A stretch of DNA of 64,000 bases from Limonium bicolor. Its lineage: Eukaryota; Streptophyta; Magnoliopsida; Caryophyllales; Plumbaginaceae. Below, piece after piece: positions 34,201 through 46,300 of this stretch (position 1 is the first letter of the stretch; the number at the start of each line of letters is the position of its first letter). The notes beneath the pieces are model-generated. The model was not told where the DNA came from, did not search any database, and saw only the letters and a program-made list of their open reading frames with translations. Both the position numbers and the translations under genes were made by a program. The DNA lies in assembly GCA_023374045.1 (NCBI GenBank), contig CM041780.1:36437765-36501764 (forward strand), given 5' to 3'.

Positions 34201-36479
34201 TAAGGCTACACCTAGTCTCGTGAGTCGAATTCAGCCCATGAAGCTCATTCCATTACTATTGGCCTTGAAAGGTGTAGCTGTCGGGGTTGCTGTCAGGTTA
34301 GTGATTCTCAAGCGAGGTTGGGCTGGTGATTGGCCTGGATTTTTGAATTTTAGGGAGTGACAACTCCCGCATGGTAGCACTATATGACGAGACTGCATTT
34401 TTTGGGATTTTTTGGATGTAATGATTTTTGGATTTTGGGGAGTGACAACTCCCGCATGGTAGCCCCACTATATGATACACTTTGAGATTGGAAAGGTTTT
34501 GAGATCGATTTTCTTTTCTATCCCTCTGAGATCAGGCTTGGCGGTCGAGATATGGGGATGAAAGATGGTGTATAGTGCAGTGACAATGAAACACATGATT
34601 TGCCAATTTTTTCTGAGGTGGAACAGGACTTGTACGTGTTTGACGAATTTGAACTGACCGAGAATACATGGACTTTTTGTAATGAATGCATGCATGCGAT
34701 TGCCTTGTGCTCGGTTGCATTTGCTGGTGTTTTTATCTAGGGGAACCTCATGTAGATATCGTGAATTCTCACCCCATAAAGCAAAGTTGATGAATGATAA
34801 AATAACTGTGAGGAGTCGTTCCTTATTCATTCTTCTCTTTATTCATGCATGCCAAAGAAACCAAAGTTTTAGAAAACGATTTGAAAACGCATGTTTTCAA
34901 AGTGGTGGATTTTCTCAATGGGTTTGACGCTCGGTCATTCGCAAACAATAGGGAGTAGGGAACCCTATACACATGATCTAAACAAATTCAAGGGAATGTA
35001 TAAACCTATACATGTAATCTATTCAGAAATGGACGAGAGAGAAAAGAATCATAGGGGAAGAAGACCTATACATCATCAATCCTAAAAAGGTCATTAAAAT
35101 GGGGAAGTTTTGAGCTGGACTTCTACTGACTCTTCTGGTCCTTTTGGGATTCTGGAAGACTGCTCGCGCTCGGGCTCCTGGTTGGTTGCTCGCTCGTCTT
35201 CGGGTTCTGACCGGCTGCTCGTTCATCTTCGGCTCTTGACCGGCTGCTTGTTCATTTTAAGGCTCTTTCAGCGGAGCGGGTACTGTGATCAAGCAAAACG
35301 GGTTGGTGTTCTTCTGATTTTCAACAGTTTGAACTCCTCGATCAGTGTTGCTGACCTTCATGTCGCTTGATCGGGTTGGTACACCTCTGATTTTGTATTT
35401 AAATGGTTGGTGTTAGTCTTCATGTTGCTCGGTTAGCTCCACGGGTTGGTGCGCCTCTGGCCTTCAGCTCGATCCGCGTAGTCGATCTTCATGCTGCTTC
35501 ACTTGCTCCGACTAGAGGAATGGGGGATGTTTTTGAGAAAGGAAAGATGAATGATCGAACACAAAATTTTATGTGAAAATCCACCACTTTTGTGAAAACA
35601 CGAAATGACTAGTACGCTCCACGGTAATGACCGCTGCTCTTGAAGGTGGGCAGAACTTCAAAAATAGCGGGTCACGACATGGGGACTAAATCATTTATTT
35701 TGAAATACATTTGTGAAAATTCACTTTGAAAACTGTTTTCGAAAACCATTAAGAAATAATGTTGGTGAAGAATGTTGTTTGAAATTCGTTTGTAGAAAGT
35801 AGGTTTTTCGAAATCTATTTCTGAAAATCGTTTTGGAAATAACAAGGTTTTAAAGGATGAAGTGACGGGTTTTAAAACCCCAAATGTTTGGGAGCAAAAC
35901 TAAGGTGAGACTTTAAATTGAATGAGCTTGTAAAACCTCTTTAAAAGATATGTGAAAGAGAATTCCGAACTTTCTAAAACAGACTGGTTTGAAAAAGTGG
36001 TTTGCACACATGTATAGCATAAAGTAAATCGTGGCTATATTTGATGTGGAGTTGTAAGTGTTAATGTTGGGATAATCACTTTCCAGGTCAATTATGATTC
36101 CGTCTCACCGGGGGAACCATCGTCCCTTCACTGTCATCTCTCGGGGTTTTTCTCTGCTATGCCCCTTGCGGGGCACGTCATCAAGAAAGTCCGGAGTGCT
36201 TAAGTTTGAAAGGTCCGGATACCCGAAGTGATAAGGAAACATACGCCACGGCCAGTGATGATCCGACAACACCCCACTTTTCGGGAAACTCGGGGAAGTA
36301 TTGCATGGGAACGGGTCTCTCGTCTTCTGCACGGTCAGGTGTGTCTAAAGTCCAAATTATTCACTGACTACGTTGTGCCATGTGTGGGTATCCGGTAAAT
36401 ACGGGATCCTCTATGGACGTGTAGCGTGACATTGGGCTTTAGAGACACCCGTGGCGCAGAGGAACAATGGAGAACTGAG
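31255..36479 (-). other. Non-coding interior of Ogre-minus
   Basis: More than 5 kb without a recognisable gene. It contains repeated GATGGCTCC motifs (31503-32373), a duplicated GGGAGTGACAACTCCC hairpin (34353-34368 and 34438-34453), and short CGGCTGCTCGTT-type repeats near 35160-35250. The longest minus-strand frame (33702-34058, 118 codons) has no family resemblance. Confidence 0.6.
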
Positions 36480-36564
36480 CCCATGCAATCTTCAAGGTAA
36501 GGCAAAGAGGTGGTCAGACAGGCGGCATACAAAGGGGGTGACTACCCATAAAACTCGTCTTAGA
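36480..36564 (-). other. Leader fragment of Ogre-minus
   Basis: Its reverse complement matches about 63180-63261 downstream of the plus-strand Ogre primer site. It ends at the CACTA insertion. Confidence 0.75.
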
Positions 36565-36584
36565 CACTAGTGCAGAAAATGTTA

Positions 36585-36930
36585 TAAACCACGGTTAAAA
36601 AGCCTATATACCACGGTTCCAAACCGTGGTTAATACGCGCGTCGTATATTCGAAAATGCCTATAAACCATGGTTCAAAACCGTCGTTTAAAATCGCGATT
36701 ATAAACCACGGTTTCTATATGACCGTCGTTTAATTGTTGTTTTTGTCGCGGATCAGACCGATTTTATACCACGTTTGGCTTTGTAACCGTGGTATATCAG
36801 GCTTTTAAACGACGGTTCGTCTGTAAAACCGTGGTATATGACTGTTTTATACGACGGTTCTGTAGAAAACCGTGGTTTAAAATGTCGTTCCACTGAATTT
36901 TAAACCACGGTTTTTAAGTAACCGTGGTTT
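36585..36930. repeat. CACTA subterminal repeats
   Basis: About 15 short motifs in both orientations: ACCACGGTT/AACCGTGGT and a variant CGACGGTT/AACCGTCGT, each flanked by AAA or TATA. Such arrays bind the TNPA-type protein in known En/Spm elements. Confidence 0.85.
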
Positions 36931-37234
36931 TTTTTTTCTTTTTTTTTTTAGTTTTTTTTGTTTTTTAAGCCTCTACCACAAATGTTTTCCACAATTTACA
37001 ATCGCATATACAACCTGTACAGGGCATCCAACTGGTATTGCCCTTTGATAACCAACCACACTATATGACCATAAACCAAAGTTGCCAGTTTGAATTGCAA
37101 CATTGAAAACGAATTGCAAACAAACCCATTCAAACTTTCAAAAATAAGAGAGAGTTGAACTTTACAAACTCTTTGAGAGTCTACGTTGCTTCAGCACAAA
37201 CAAAAGTGTAAGTCTAACTACACTAGGATAAGAT

Positions 37235-39893
37235 CTAAGTAACACTCAAGTAATTTTTACACCAAAACTGCGATAGATGATCTCTTACAAAGTTGAGATC
37301 GATTTTGGAATACGTGCTCCCTGCTTGTGTGAAAAAAGAAACGATCTGTCCATAAAAAGAAACTGATCATCATTAGTACACAATTTTATTTCAAATGCAA
37401 TAACTTTAACTAAAACTTTGATTGGTATGGTTTACCTTGTCATCATCAGCAAGGTGTCAATATTTTGTACAATCTCGAACATGTACCGCATCACATAATA
37501 GCCACAGCTTTGTGAATCAGGCTGCTGAGGACACTGTCATCACACCATCCATGGATTACCAACTTTAGATAGATCAAAAAATTAAACGTTTAACTTTAAT
37601 ACAAAAACGCATAAATTAAATGATTACTTACACGTATGTAATGGAAGTCCAAGATGGAGAATGGTTTCTTCACATCACTCAAACCAAGCTTATGACCCCT
37701 GCATAAATACAGCATTTTAAAATGAAGCCATTTATTGTCAATAATCTAGGACAAGCTTAAAATAAATACAGAATGCATTAAAATTTTTGAATACTCACTC
37801 CTTCAAACATTTCTCTACAGCGATCTCTCGAAGGTCATCAGGGCCGCCCAATGGGTCTAGTATCAATAAGCATGAGGTGTCGATACACAACACCAACAAC
37901 ATCCAATGATTGCTGCCACAGATAAAACAAAGAATGTTTTGTACAACAATTATTAAATATCACAATTAGGAAGCAAAAAATTCCAGTTATTGTGTACTTA
38001 CATCTGATGATATGGGATCAGCAAATATTTGCTTTTTCTTCGCACCGCAGTACAAAATCCCTGCCTCACATGCTGTACACATCCTTGCTCATCCAATGCG
38101 GCCTGATTTGCTGACATCAATTGCGGACACAAGAAAGAGAGGGCACATAATCTCTTGCTCGCTAGCAGTCTACTAGTCAAACCCTAAACAACATTTTTTC
38201 ATAAGATATGTTAAATAGCTTAAAAAAATGAAAGATAATTTAATAATTTAAAAGATACTTACAGACAATAGGCCTGAATCACAGAGATGTTAAGCAGGTC
38301 TCCCATCAAAAATTCTCTTAGATCGCTCACGGTAATCATCAGATCTCTGGGCTCGGGGGAGTGGAAAACATGCTTAGACACTTTCATGTTGAAATTGGTG
38401 ACAGACTGTGGCTTCGTCATGAAAAAGTCATACAGCATTTTTTGTTTGTCTGTCAACTTCTTCAGATACTTGGGTGTCAGAATGGCGGCTCTCCTAGGAG
38501 TCATATCGAAAGGCTTGACCACTTCCTTTCTCACACTCTGACTCTCCTCATTTGATTTCACAACTTCCTTCCCCTTATCCACTTTCCTCTTAACCGGTCT
38601 TAATTCCTTATCAATCTAATAGTATACAAAAATTAAATAATTAACATATCAGTCAACAGTCAAGTAAAAAACTGAACAGTAAGCATGTAAATAGTTTACC
38701 TTGTCACTGACATCAATGAGAGAATATGGCCATGGAACAACTGAAGATTTTGCTTGAACTATTTTACTCCACTGATTCCACTCCAACGGAAGGGGAGAGT
38801 CCTCATGACCTTTCACAATATCGTCTACCATCACACGAGCGTGGAGAGGTGGGATGGGCTTGAAATGTACTACAGTGTTCGGTCCGGTCTGTAAAACCCG
38901 ACCGAATGCAACATGAACAGTCCCACCATCCAACACTTGAAACAGATGACATGATTTAGCCACCTACATCAACTCACAACAGTAAGCAAGCTAATAAATT
39001 ATATTGTTTAAAAGTAATGTTAAAATAACTAAGGAGGAAAAAAGAACAAACCGAAAGGTTTTGATAAGGAAATGTGTCTCTGGTAGGAGAAGAAGGTGCA
39101 GGATGATCGACCATCGGAGTATCCGCCGTCGTGGTAGGAGCAGACGTCGGTGCAGGATCATCGACAGTATCCGCCGTCGTGGTAGGAACAGACGTCGGTG
39201 TAGCAGTAGGTGCCGGTGTAGGAGACGCGGCCACTATCGATGTATCCGCCGTCGCAGTAGGAGCAGACGGGTGTAAGAGTAGGTGTCGGTGTAGGAGAAT
39301 GCACCTGGCCCAATACTAAAGCCTCAAGTCTTCGCAGGCGCTCCTCGTAGGCTTGACGCTCCTCAGCGTGACGTCTGAGCTCCTCAGCGTGACGTCTTTC
39401 CGACTCCGCCAACCGGTCGTGCACCCGTTCATCCACCATTCTCTCTATTTCAGCCTGCGGTACTCTCGATCGAGACGTAGAAAACACGTCTTTTTGGCGA
39501 ACTTCCCCTCCAAGCCCCCGCACTCGCCCTGGATGATCCTTTTCCCAAGGGCCTTATTCAGTGGATCATCCTGAGACGGAGGGGCCGGGACCATCTCCCA
39601 TCGATCAGTAGATCCAGACTATTTTAAATTACAAAAATATTAGAAATGAAGTTACTAATTAGTAAACAACAACTTTTAAAAATATATACTTACAATCTTT
39701 GAAGCCAACTCAGCAGTCTCGCTCTGCGGGAACACATAGACTCCCTCTTCATTTTTCTTCATGCGCCCCAGCATAAATGTCTGCACCCTACTTGCATCGT
39801 CAACAGTATCAACAACTGACTGAGTGTCGTCTTCATTCGTCTTCGTCAGTAAGCCCTCGCTCTTCCACTTCTCCAACCGCCCCGTATATCCAG
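37235..39893 (-). CDS. CACTA-encoded Transposase_24-like / Ulp1 peptidase protein, 5' end in gap
   Basis: Accessory protein of plant CACTA elements with a C-terminal Ulp1 (C48) cysteine peptidase. Exons by GT-AG sites: >39893-39694, 39618-39052, 38963-38700, 38615-38263, 38183-38002, 37912-37799, 37698-37632, 37533-37436, 37345-37235 (stop TAG). Exons 1-2 resemble Transposase_24 (HPGRVRGLGG near 39520, then a charged coiled coil of ERRHAEELRRHAEER type and a PT-rich linker). Exon 3 resembles a DUF8039-type module. Exons 5-9 are Ulp1: His in NHW (37906-37908), Asp in DPLGG (37855-37857) and Cys in QSCGYYVMRYM (37504-37506), so the catalytic triad is present. One-base frame breaks lie near 39550, near 39270, at the exon 4/5 junction and in exon 8. 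Strong splice sites and motifs suggest recent activity. Confidence 0.82.
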
Positions 39894-40393
39894 NNNNNNN
39901 NNNNNNNNNNNNNNNNNNNNNNNNNNNNNNNNNNNNNNNNNNNNNNNNNNNNNNNNNNNNNNNNNNNNNNNNNNNNNNNNNNNNNNNNNNNNNNNNNNNN
40001 NNNNNNNNNNNNNNNNNNNNNNNNNNNNNNNNNNNNNNNNNNNNNNNNNNNNNNNNNNNNNNNNNNNNNNNNNNNNNNNNNNNNNNNNNNNNNNNNNNNN
40101 NNNNNNNNNNNNNNNNNNNNNNNNNNNNNNNNNNNNNNNNNNNNNNNNNNNNNNNNNNNNNNNNNNNNNNNNNNNNNNNNNNNNNNNNNNNNNNNNNNNN
40201 NNNNNNNNNNNNNNNNNNNNNNNNNNNNNNNNNNNNNNNNNNNNNNNNNNNNNNNNNNNNNNNNNNNNNNNNNNNNNNNNNNNNNNNNNNNNNNNNNNNN
40301 NNNNNNNNNNNNNNNNNNNNNNNNNNNNNNNNNNNNNNNNNNNNNNNNNNNNNNNNNNNNNNNNNNNNNNNNNNNNNNNNNNNNNNNNNNNNN
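39894..40393. other. Assembly gap (500 N)
   Basis: Exactly 500 N, the usual placeholder for a gap of unknown size. It hides the rest of the CACTA element, the 5' part of Ogre-minus and most of the A-plus element. Confidence 1.
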
Positions 40394-40855
40394 TTTAATT
40401 GTTAATTTTCATTTGGTGTGTATTGAGTTAATTCATTTATCATTCTCGGTGGAAGATTGGAATCTTGATTCATGAATGTTAGGGTGTAGATCCTGACTTC
40501 TTGGAAGAAATGATATATAGTAAGTGGTATACTATAGGTGGACTTAAAATGGAAAATGGCATGGTAATTGGTGGATTAGTAGGATGTGAACTGGTATTGA
40601 ATTGATGTTATTAATGTGATGTGATGATTATAGAATGATTGAATTGGTTTGGACTTTGGTCCTATGTGTTGGTTTGCCTTAAAGTTTCAGGCTTCTATCT
40701 ATGTGGTGAACCGTTTGATTTGGCTTGAAATTTTGGATTATGTATTGGAATGGTTGTCCAAGGGGCTGAGGACCACTAGTCCTTTGTCATTCGACCGGTG
40801 TGCTTTAAATTAGTTTCACCTTCGAGGGCGAAGCTTTCTTTTAAGGGGGATGAGA
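40394..40855 (+). mobile_element. 3' untranslated end and polypurine tract of element A-plus
   Basis: GT-rich non-coding tail. It ends with hairpin CTTCG-AGGG-CGAAG (40820-40833) and polypurine tract TTTTAAGGGGGATGAGA directly before the LTR. Confidence 0.75.
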
Positions 40856-42268
40856 TGAAGTACCCACGAATTTTCATGTTAAGAATAATATAATTCTTTT
40901 TTAGAATGAATAAGTCCAAAGTTAGTATTATAGTGGCCCAGGGAAGTTAAACGATACTCTTATATTAAATTCTTTCCTCTTCCTAAAATGTTACAATTAT
41001 CCGCAATATCCTTGCCCTTACTAATCGTATTCCTATTATTAATATTATTATCATTTAAATACTACTTCATCCTTCTTAGATGTTACAACGTTATTTAAGT
41101 TCCCAGAATACAATCCTAGAATTTCTTTTTCAAATTGATTAATCTTAAATTCCTAGAGTTCGAATTCAATCTTACTTTATCTTAGTAAATTAGCATTAAC
41201 TCTAAGAGTTCAAATCCCATTTGACCTCTCCAAAATTAGTAAGATATTAACCCTTTATTATTCTCTTAATATTATATTACTAATATTCTAGATCCTTCTT
41301 TAACGTAATTATTTTCCTCTTGCTAGAATTATTGTTTTACTCTATCCTTATTTATTTCAATCTCTTTCCTATATTAAATAAATGTTTATTAATTATTTTC
41401 CTAGATATTCTACTCTCATCCTTATCTTGTTACAACGGTTTAACCACTTCCTCCTATTATTGTGAATTGTAGATTTATTAAATTATTTATTTCTAAGTTG
41501 ATATTGTAAACAATCTCGATCCTTCTACTGGTTTTTCTTAATGTTAATGATTTTTTTATATCTTTTGAATATCTATAATACTAGTTACTAGAGCCCTTCC
41601 TAAAATTATTTAATAACTTTCTTTTCTTTGAAATGGATTATTATTTATTAATTGAATAACATCTCTCTTTGTTTAGTAAATTACTTCTATTTAAAACATC
41701 GACTTTCTTCACTTCTCTTCATCCTCAACGTATTGCCATTACGCTCGTCCAAACTCTCAAAATTCACGCAACTCTTCTGCGTTCTTACTTCCACTAAAAT
41801 CTTCTCGCTTCTTCACCTTTGAACCCTTGCAAATTCACGTTCTTTATCCTGCTGCTGTCAGATCGCCTTCCCGGTGCCAGTTAGGATTACGTTGGGTAAA
41901 GTATTCTACCTACATCGTCGATTAAATTATTCGGTTGTGTTTGGTAGACTCTAATTTTTGATTATATATATTTAGACTCATATTTCGTCGACAGGTGTTA
42001 CCAGTAGTCCTGTAGGGTTGATCTCTTGAAGTTGTTTGTCTAATCAGGTAAATCTCTATGCTCAAGTTGATTTGGCTTTGTGTATTGCGAATGAGGAAAT
42101 TTTCTTTTGTGACTCAAATGTGTTTTCTACTGGAAAAAGGATTTATCACCGGATTGAGATTTATCAATTGGGATCAATTCCCGTACTTTGAGATTGGTGG
42201 ATTGGAATAATTATGTTGGTGATTTGAACAAGGTTTTTGGGAGTGTTTCACAGGAATTGTTATCGTTT

Positions 42269-42497
42269 GGGAGCCCATAGGTGCTCCCCATTATTATTAT
42301 TTGCGCTGCACACAATGTTGCAGTTAAGCCCTCTGATCTACTCTATGTTACTGCTGTTTCATAGGGGGTGTGCACACTTAAGAACTTAGGGTGAGGTGGT
42401 TGTTTGACGGTCCCATAGGTGACTGTCCTGGAATTGTTGTTTGATGGTCCCATAGGTGACTGTCCTGGAATTAATGTTTGGGTCCCATAGGTGACCC
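42269..42497 (+). repeat. Four hairpins with fixed CCATAGGT loop
   Basis: Stems are GGGAGC/GCTCCC (42269-42288), GACGGTC/GACTGTC (42406-42427), GATGGTC/GACTGTC (42443-42464) and GGGTC/GACCC (42480-42497). The middle two pair fully in the sense RNA if G-U pairs are allowed. Confidence 0.8.
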
Positions 42498-43048
42498 CGT
42501 GTTTGGAAATGTGGCTATCTCCTGTTGAAAGCTCCCTACTATGGTTTTGTTGTTTATGGTGATTTTTGGAGAACTATTCTAATGCTCGATAAACTATTCC
42601 CATCTGATTGACAAATGACAAAATGAATTTTAAAATGTATTTTACAGATTGAGGTAGAGTTTACTCAGTTTATCTGATTTGTGCGATCCCTTCGTGTTTT
42701 TGTCTATTGTATTCTGATCGCAGGTGATGGTTGCTGAAGTTTGGGGATTGGGAATGCGCTACCACATAGTTCTAGAGTTGATTAATTGTCATTGAGATAC
42801 AGTATTTAAATGGCGATGTTTTGAATATTTATTTCTGTTGAATTGTTTAAGGTTTAGCCTGAGCACTCATGGGATTGAGTGTGGCGGTAGCACTCTAGAT
42901 TTGAGAATATTTTTCCGCTGTGTTTTTATGGTAAACATTCACTACATATGCTTATAAAACATTCACTTCCCATTGGCATTAATATTATGGTCATTTTGTA
43001 CCCTTCTAATCTTGTTTTCGTTTTGATTTTTTTTATAAATTTGGACCT

Positions 43049-43228
43049 GTCTGAACGTCCGTCCGGACATCCATGTTCGGACAGGCCCCGAGAGTATTTT
43101 GTTTTTCACAGTATTAGTGTGTCCGAACATCTGTCCGAACTTACATGTTCGGACAGCATGCGAGGACGGGTCTGAACTGTAAGTCTCAGCACATGTCCGA
43201 ACTTACATGTTCGGACTAATGTTCGGAC
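43049..43228. repeat. Palindrome cluster GTCCGAAC/GTTCGGAC in A-plus LTR
   Basis: Same cluster as 17241-17419, located about 115 bp before the LTR 3' end. Confidence 0.82.
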
Positions 43229-43341
43229 AGACCTTGTTTCTCAATTTTAAGACTCGTTTGACATCCGTTTTAGTCCCCGTCTGCGGCGTTGGTTTTGTAT
43301 CGTTTTCTACTTTATAATGAGGCAAAATCCAGGGTGTTACA

Positions 43342-46300
43342 GTATTTGTCCCCTAGTATGTTTCGTATGTTTTCTATTTTTCATGTTATTCCGCCAGGAG
43401 TGTAATTGCACACTCGTGTTTTTCTGTGTGGTTATACAGGATTGAACGCTACATTTATTTGGAACGTTTCCTTGAATGGTTTAGGCTGTTGTATAGCATG
43501 TCCTCAATTTTAATTCCTTATAATTGAGTTTTATGCGAGTTTTACTCGTCTGTTATTCGCCAATGTATTTATTATTAATAGCTGTTTACAATGGTCGCTT
43601 CTGTGCACGCCATATCTTGGTCGATTCGACGGTTATAAGTTATTGTGATATTTGCTTTATAGCTTGAGGCATCACTAGCTTTGCCTTTATTTTATTGTAT
43701 GGCATTGTGTTTATGTTCGGTCCGTTTGGGTTAAAGCGTACCATTGCCCTCAATTTGAGCGTACGGTGGTTGTTACACCATACCGTATTACTTATGTTTT
43801 TTTTCTGTTTGGAGAATAGTTCTCTTTATGCCCCTCTTTCGGGTGGCGATTATTATTATTAATTAAGTTCTCCTGGATGGTAGAAGTTGTGCTTGTGTAA
43901 GCAACTCTTGATCCTTATTAGGATTTTATATATTGACTTACCCCTCTAATGGGCTTTCATGCCTTGTCATTTAGTTGTCTATCGGCTCTCTTGTCTTTCA
44001 GGAGGTTTTCTTTAACGTTATTGTGTTTGTAACCACTCCTTTATGGAGTTACAACTTTGGTCGTGTTATACTCGAGGTTTTTAGTTCCTCTAGTCTCGTT
44101 GGTTAACTAGGACTTTTCTCGTCAATTTATTTGAGGTAGTTATTTGTACTGGTCTGGATTTACATCACTGACCTTGGCGCAGAGTTAACTACTTCTTGTG
44201 TTCCTTACACTACTTGTCTACATATGTGGGGTACCCTACTGATACATTACTACTTACTTGACTAACTTACAAATAAGTCTGTCGAGCCCACAAGCTCCTA
44301 TGGAGTGCGGTCATCCCACATCTCGTTTGTATACTCGTAGTGTTTGTCACACGTCCCAATTTATGAAGTATTCTTTTGTCAATCTCCTTTTCAAACCGTA
44401 TCGGAGTGTCCCAAAGGGATTTGTAGGTCCCCTGGCCCTTGCCCTATGGGCATGATTACGTATTTTACGTTTAGTAAGTGTTTGCAATATTGCACTCTAA
44501 TGGTGAGGTTTATATTGTAATGGTACGAGGTGGTTCTCTCCTTTGTCATTGGTTTCGTTATTGACATAAGTTTATTGATGTTTTAAAGGAATTTTACAAC
44601 CTCTTGCATTGGCAAGTCCATGTTGGCCTATTGGTTAATAAGTTCTTTATTGGAGTGATTCCGTGAATTGACTCCAAATTACCATTATCGGTTTATTTGT
44701 GCGGGGTTTAGCGCTGGTTGATTGTTCCAAGCTTTTGTATTTGTGTAGGTTATTTATGTCGTTTAGCACTTATATATAGTGCTTCTAACTTTACTCTTTT
44801 CCTGGGTTACATCATTTAGTGAAATTTCAGACTTCATGGCGAAGATTCGTGTTCTCTTCTTTTATGGAAGTCCTCATTGTAGTTGGGTATTTTAACCAGT
44901 TTTCATCATTTGCCATATCGTTTTGGGTGTTGTTGCTCTAGTGGCATATATTGGAAGGTAGTCGGAGGCGGTACTTTCGCTCTCCTAGACTTGTGTTCTT
45001 GTAATGATACATCGGGTACTTTTACTTAGGCTTGTGCCCTTTAGACTTGGTGCCTTGTATTAATGTTTAGGCTAATTGCCATCGTTTAACTCACATTATT
45101 ATTATAACTGACACTCGTCATGTTAGTAGACGACCTGTCTTAAGTACGTAACCATTTTGTCACCTATTGTATGGCGGGATGCCAATGGCGGTAGCCATCC
45201 CTTAATGTGGAAACTTCGTCCAACGATCAGTGTGATCAAATGGAAAAATGATTGTAAAATTTTATCTCGATGTTTGTTCGTTCTTGTTGGTTCTGGTACT
45301 CCTGTGTAAAGGTAGTACTTGGATGTTAATTGTGTAAGTATTCAACACCGATTCACGTTAACAGGTGTGATTGGTTTAAGTAATGACTGTGTTGCAGTAT
45401 AACATGTTCAACCTTGGTCCTATTGAGGGTTAACATGTTCTTTCTTTTTCCGGTATTTAGTGTGTGTTGGTGTGTGCCATTTTGGGCATAGAATTGGCTC
45501 TGATCGTTACGGGATCATATTTTCTTATACAATTCCTCATATATTAGGGAGTGAGTTGTTACTCACGTGTATTCTTATTCGGTGCCTCATTCGTTAAATT
45601 GCATATATCCTAGCTGTTCACAGCTGGTGTACTTCGGTTCCTTGCTTTCCTACCGTCACTAATGATGGTGGAGCATCCAGGAAGTGTTACGAAGTTTCAT
45701 ATAAGATTGTGTCGATCCTATGAACTCAACACTTATCAAGTAGAGATTGGCATCTAATGCCGGTATATGTTTATGGCGTTTGGCTTGTAAGCCGATGTTA
45801 ATGATTTATTAATGTTTAACGAATATAGTTTGTTATGGGCTATGTGTGCCCGTTAGTTGTAATGGTCGGACTCATCGGTCCTCCCGAGGTTTGTAGGCCT
45901 CAAATTTTTAAGGGTTTTGTGACTCTATTTGTGATAGATTGTAGTCACGGATTTTTGTACGAAAGTTGTTCGAATAATTGGTGATTACCGGTAGTCATGG
46001 TGTCATACCTTGTGGTCTATACAGTTTTGTAGGATTCGACAGTAGTTGCAGCACTTGCAGCGGCAAGTGCGCGAGGTAGACGGAATTGTTAATATATTGA
46101 TCGTTATAGCGCTTGCTGTAGCAAGTGCGCTATGTAGGATGAGTTATTGGTTTAGAATTGTTGGTCTATTTGACGCTTTGTTTGTTCGAGTATGGCATAG
46201 GTGTTTCTAGCTTGGAAAGGGTGGTATTATAGTTGTTTAAGGTCCGTTAAAGTATGTAAGTTTCTTAGGGTGGTCCTATTATTGGGTTACCTAAGTAAGG

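Larger units (their letters stand above)
25274..36564 (-). mobile_element. Ogre/Tat-like non-autonomous LTR element, minus strand (Ogre-minus)
   Basis: 3' LTR 25274-30334, polypurine tract 30335-30352, then interior to 36564, where a CACTA transposon interrupts it. The right end (about 36480-36564) is the reverse complement of the leader of the plus-strand copy at about 63180-63261, so the 6.2 kb between 3' LTR and leader is essentially the whole interior, and I find no gag, protease, RT or integrase in it. The interior has a tandem hairpin array near the 3' LTR; 3' tandem repeats are a known feature of Ogre/Tat elements. Lineage is inferred from the LTR ends and the primer site of the sister copy. 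Confidence 0.7.
36565..39893 (-). mobile_element. CACTA (En/Spm) DNA transposon, one end; the rest is in the gap
   Basis: Terminus CACTAGTGCAGAAAA at 36565, followed by subterminal inverted motifs of the ACCACGGTT type (36585-36930) and then a spliced Transposase_24/Ulp1 gene on the minus strand. The 36565 end is the end 3' to this gene. The element continues into the N run, so the other terminus and any TNP2-type transposase are not visible. Confidence 0.88.
40856..43341 (+). repeat. 3' LTR of element A-plus
   Basis: Starts TGAAGTACCCACG and ends GGGTGTTACA. It follows a polypurine tract and no primer site follows it, so it is a 3' LTR. It is nearly identical to the reverse complement of 17128-19617, including the hairpin set (42269-42497) and palindrome cluster (43049-43228). 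Confidence 0.9.

Noticed and set aside
34169..35370. Several small frames in the Ogre interior as host genes
   Set aside because: No domains, no splice context, and the sequence is repeat-rich.
39777..40475. Long open frame across the gap
   Set aside because: It consists of N translated as X and has no meaning.
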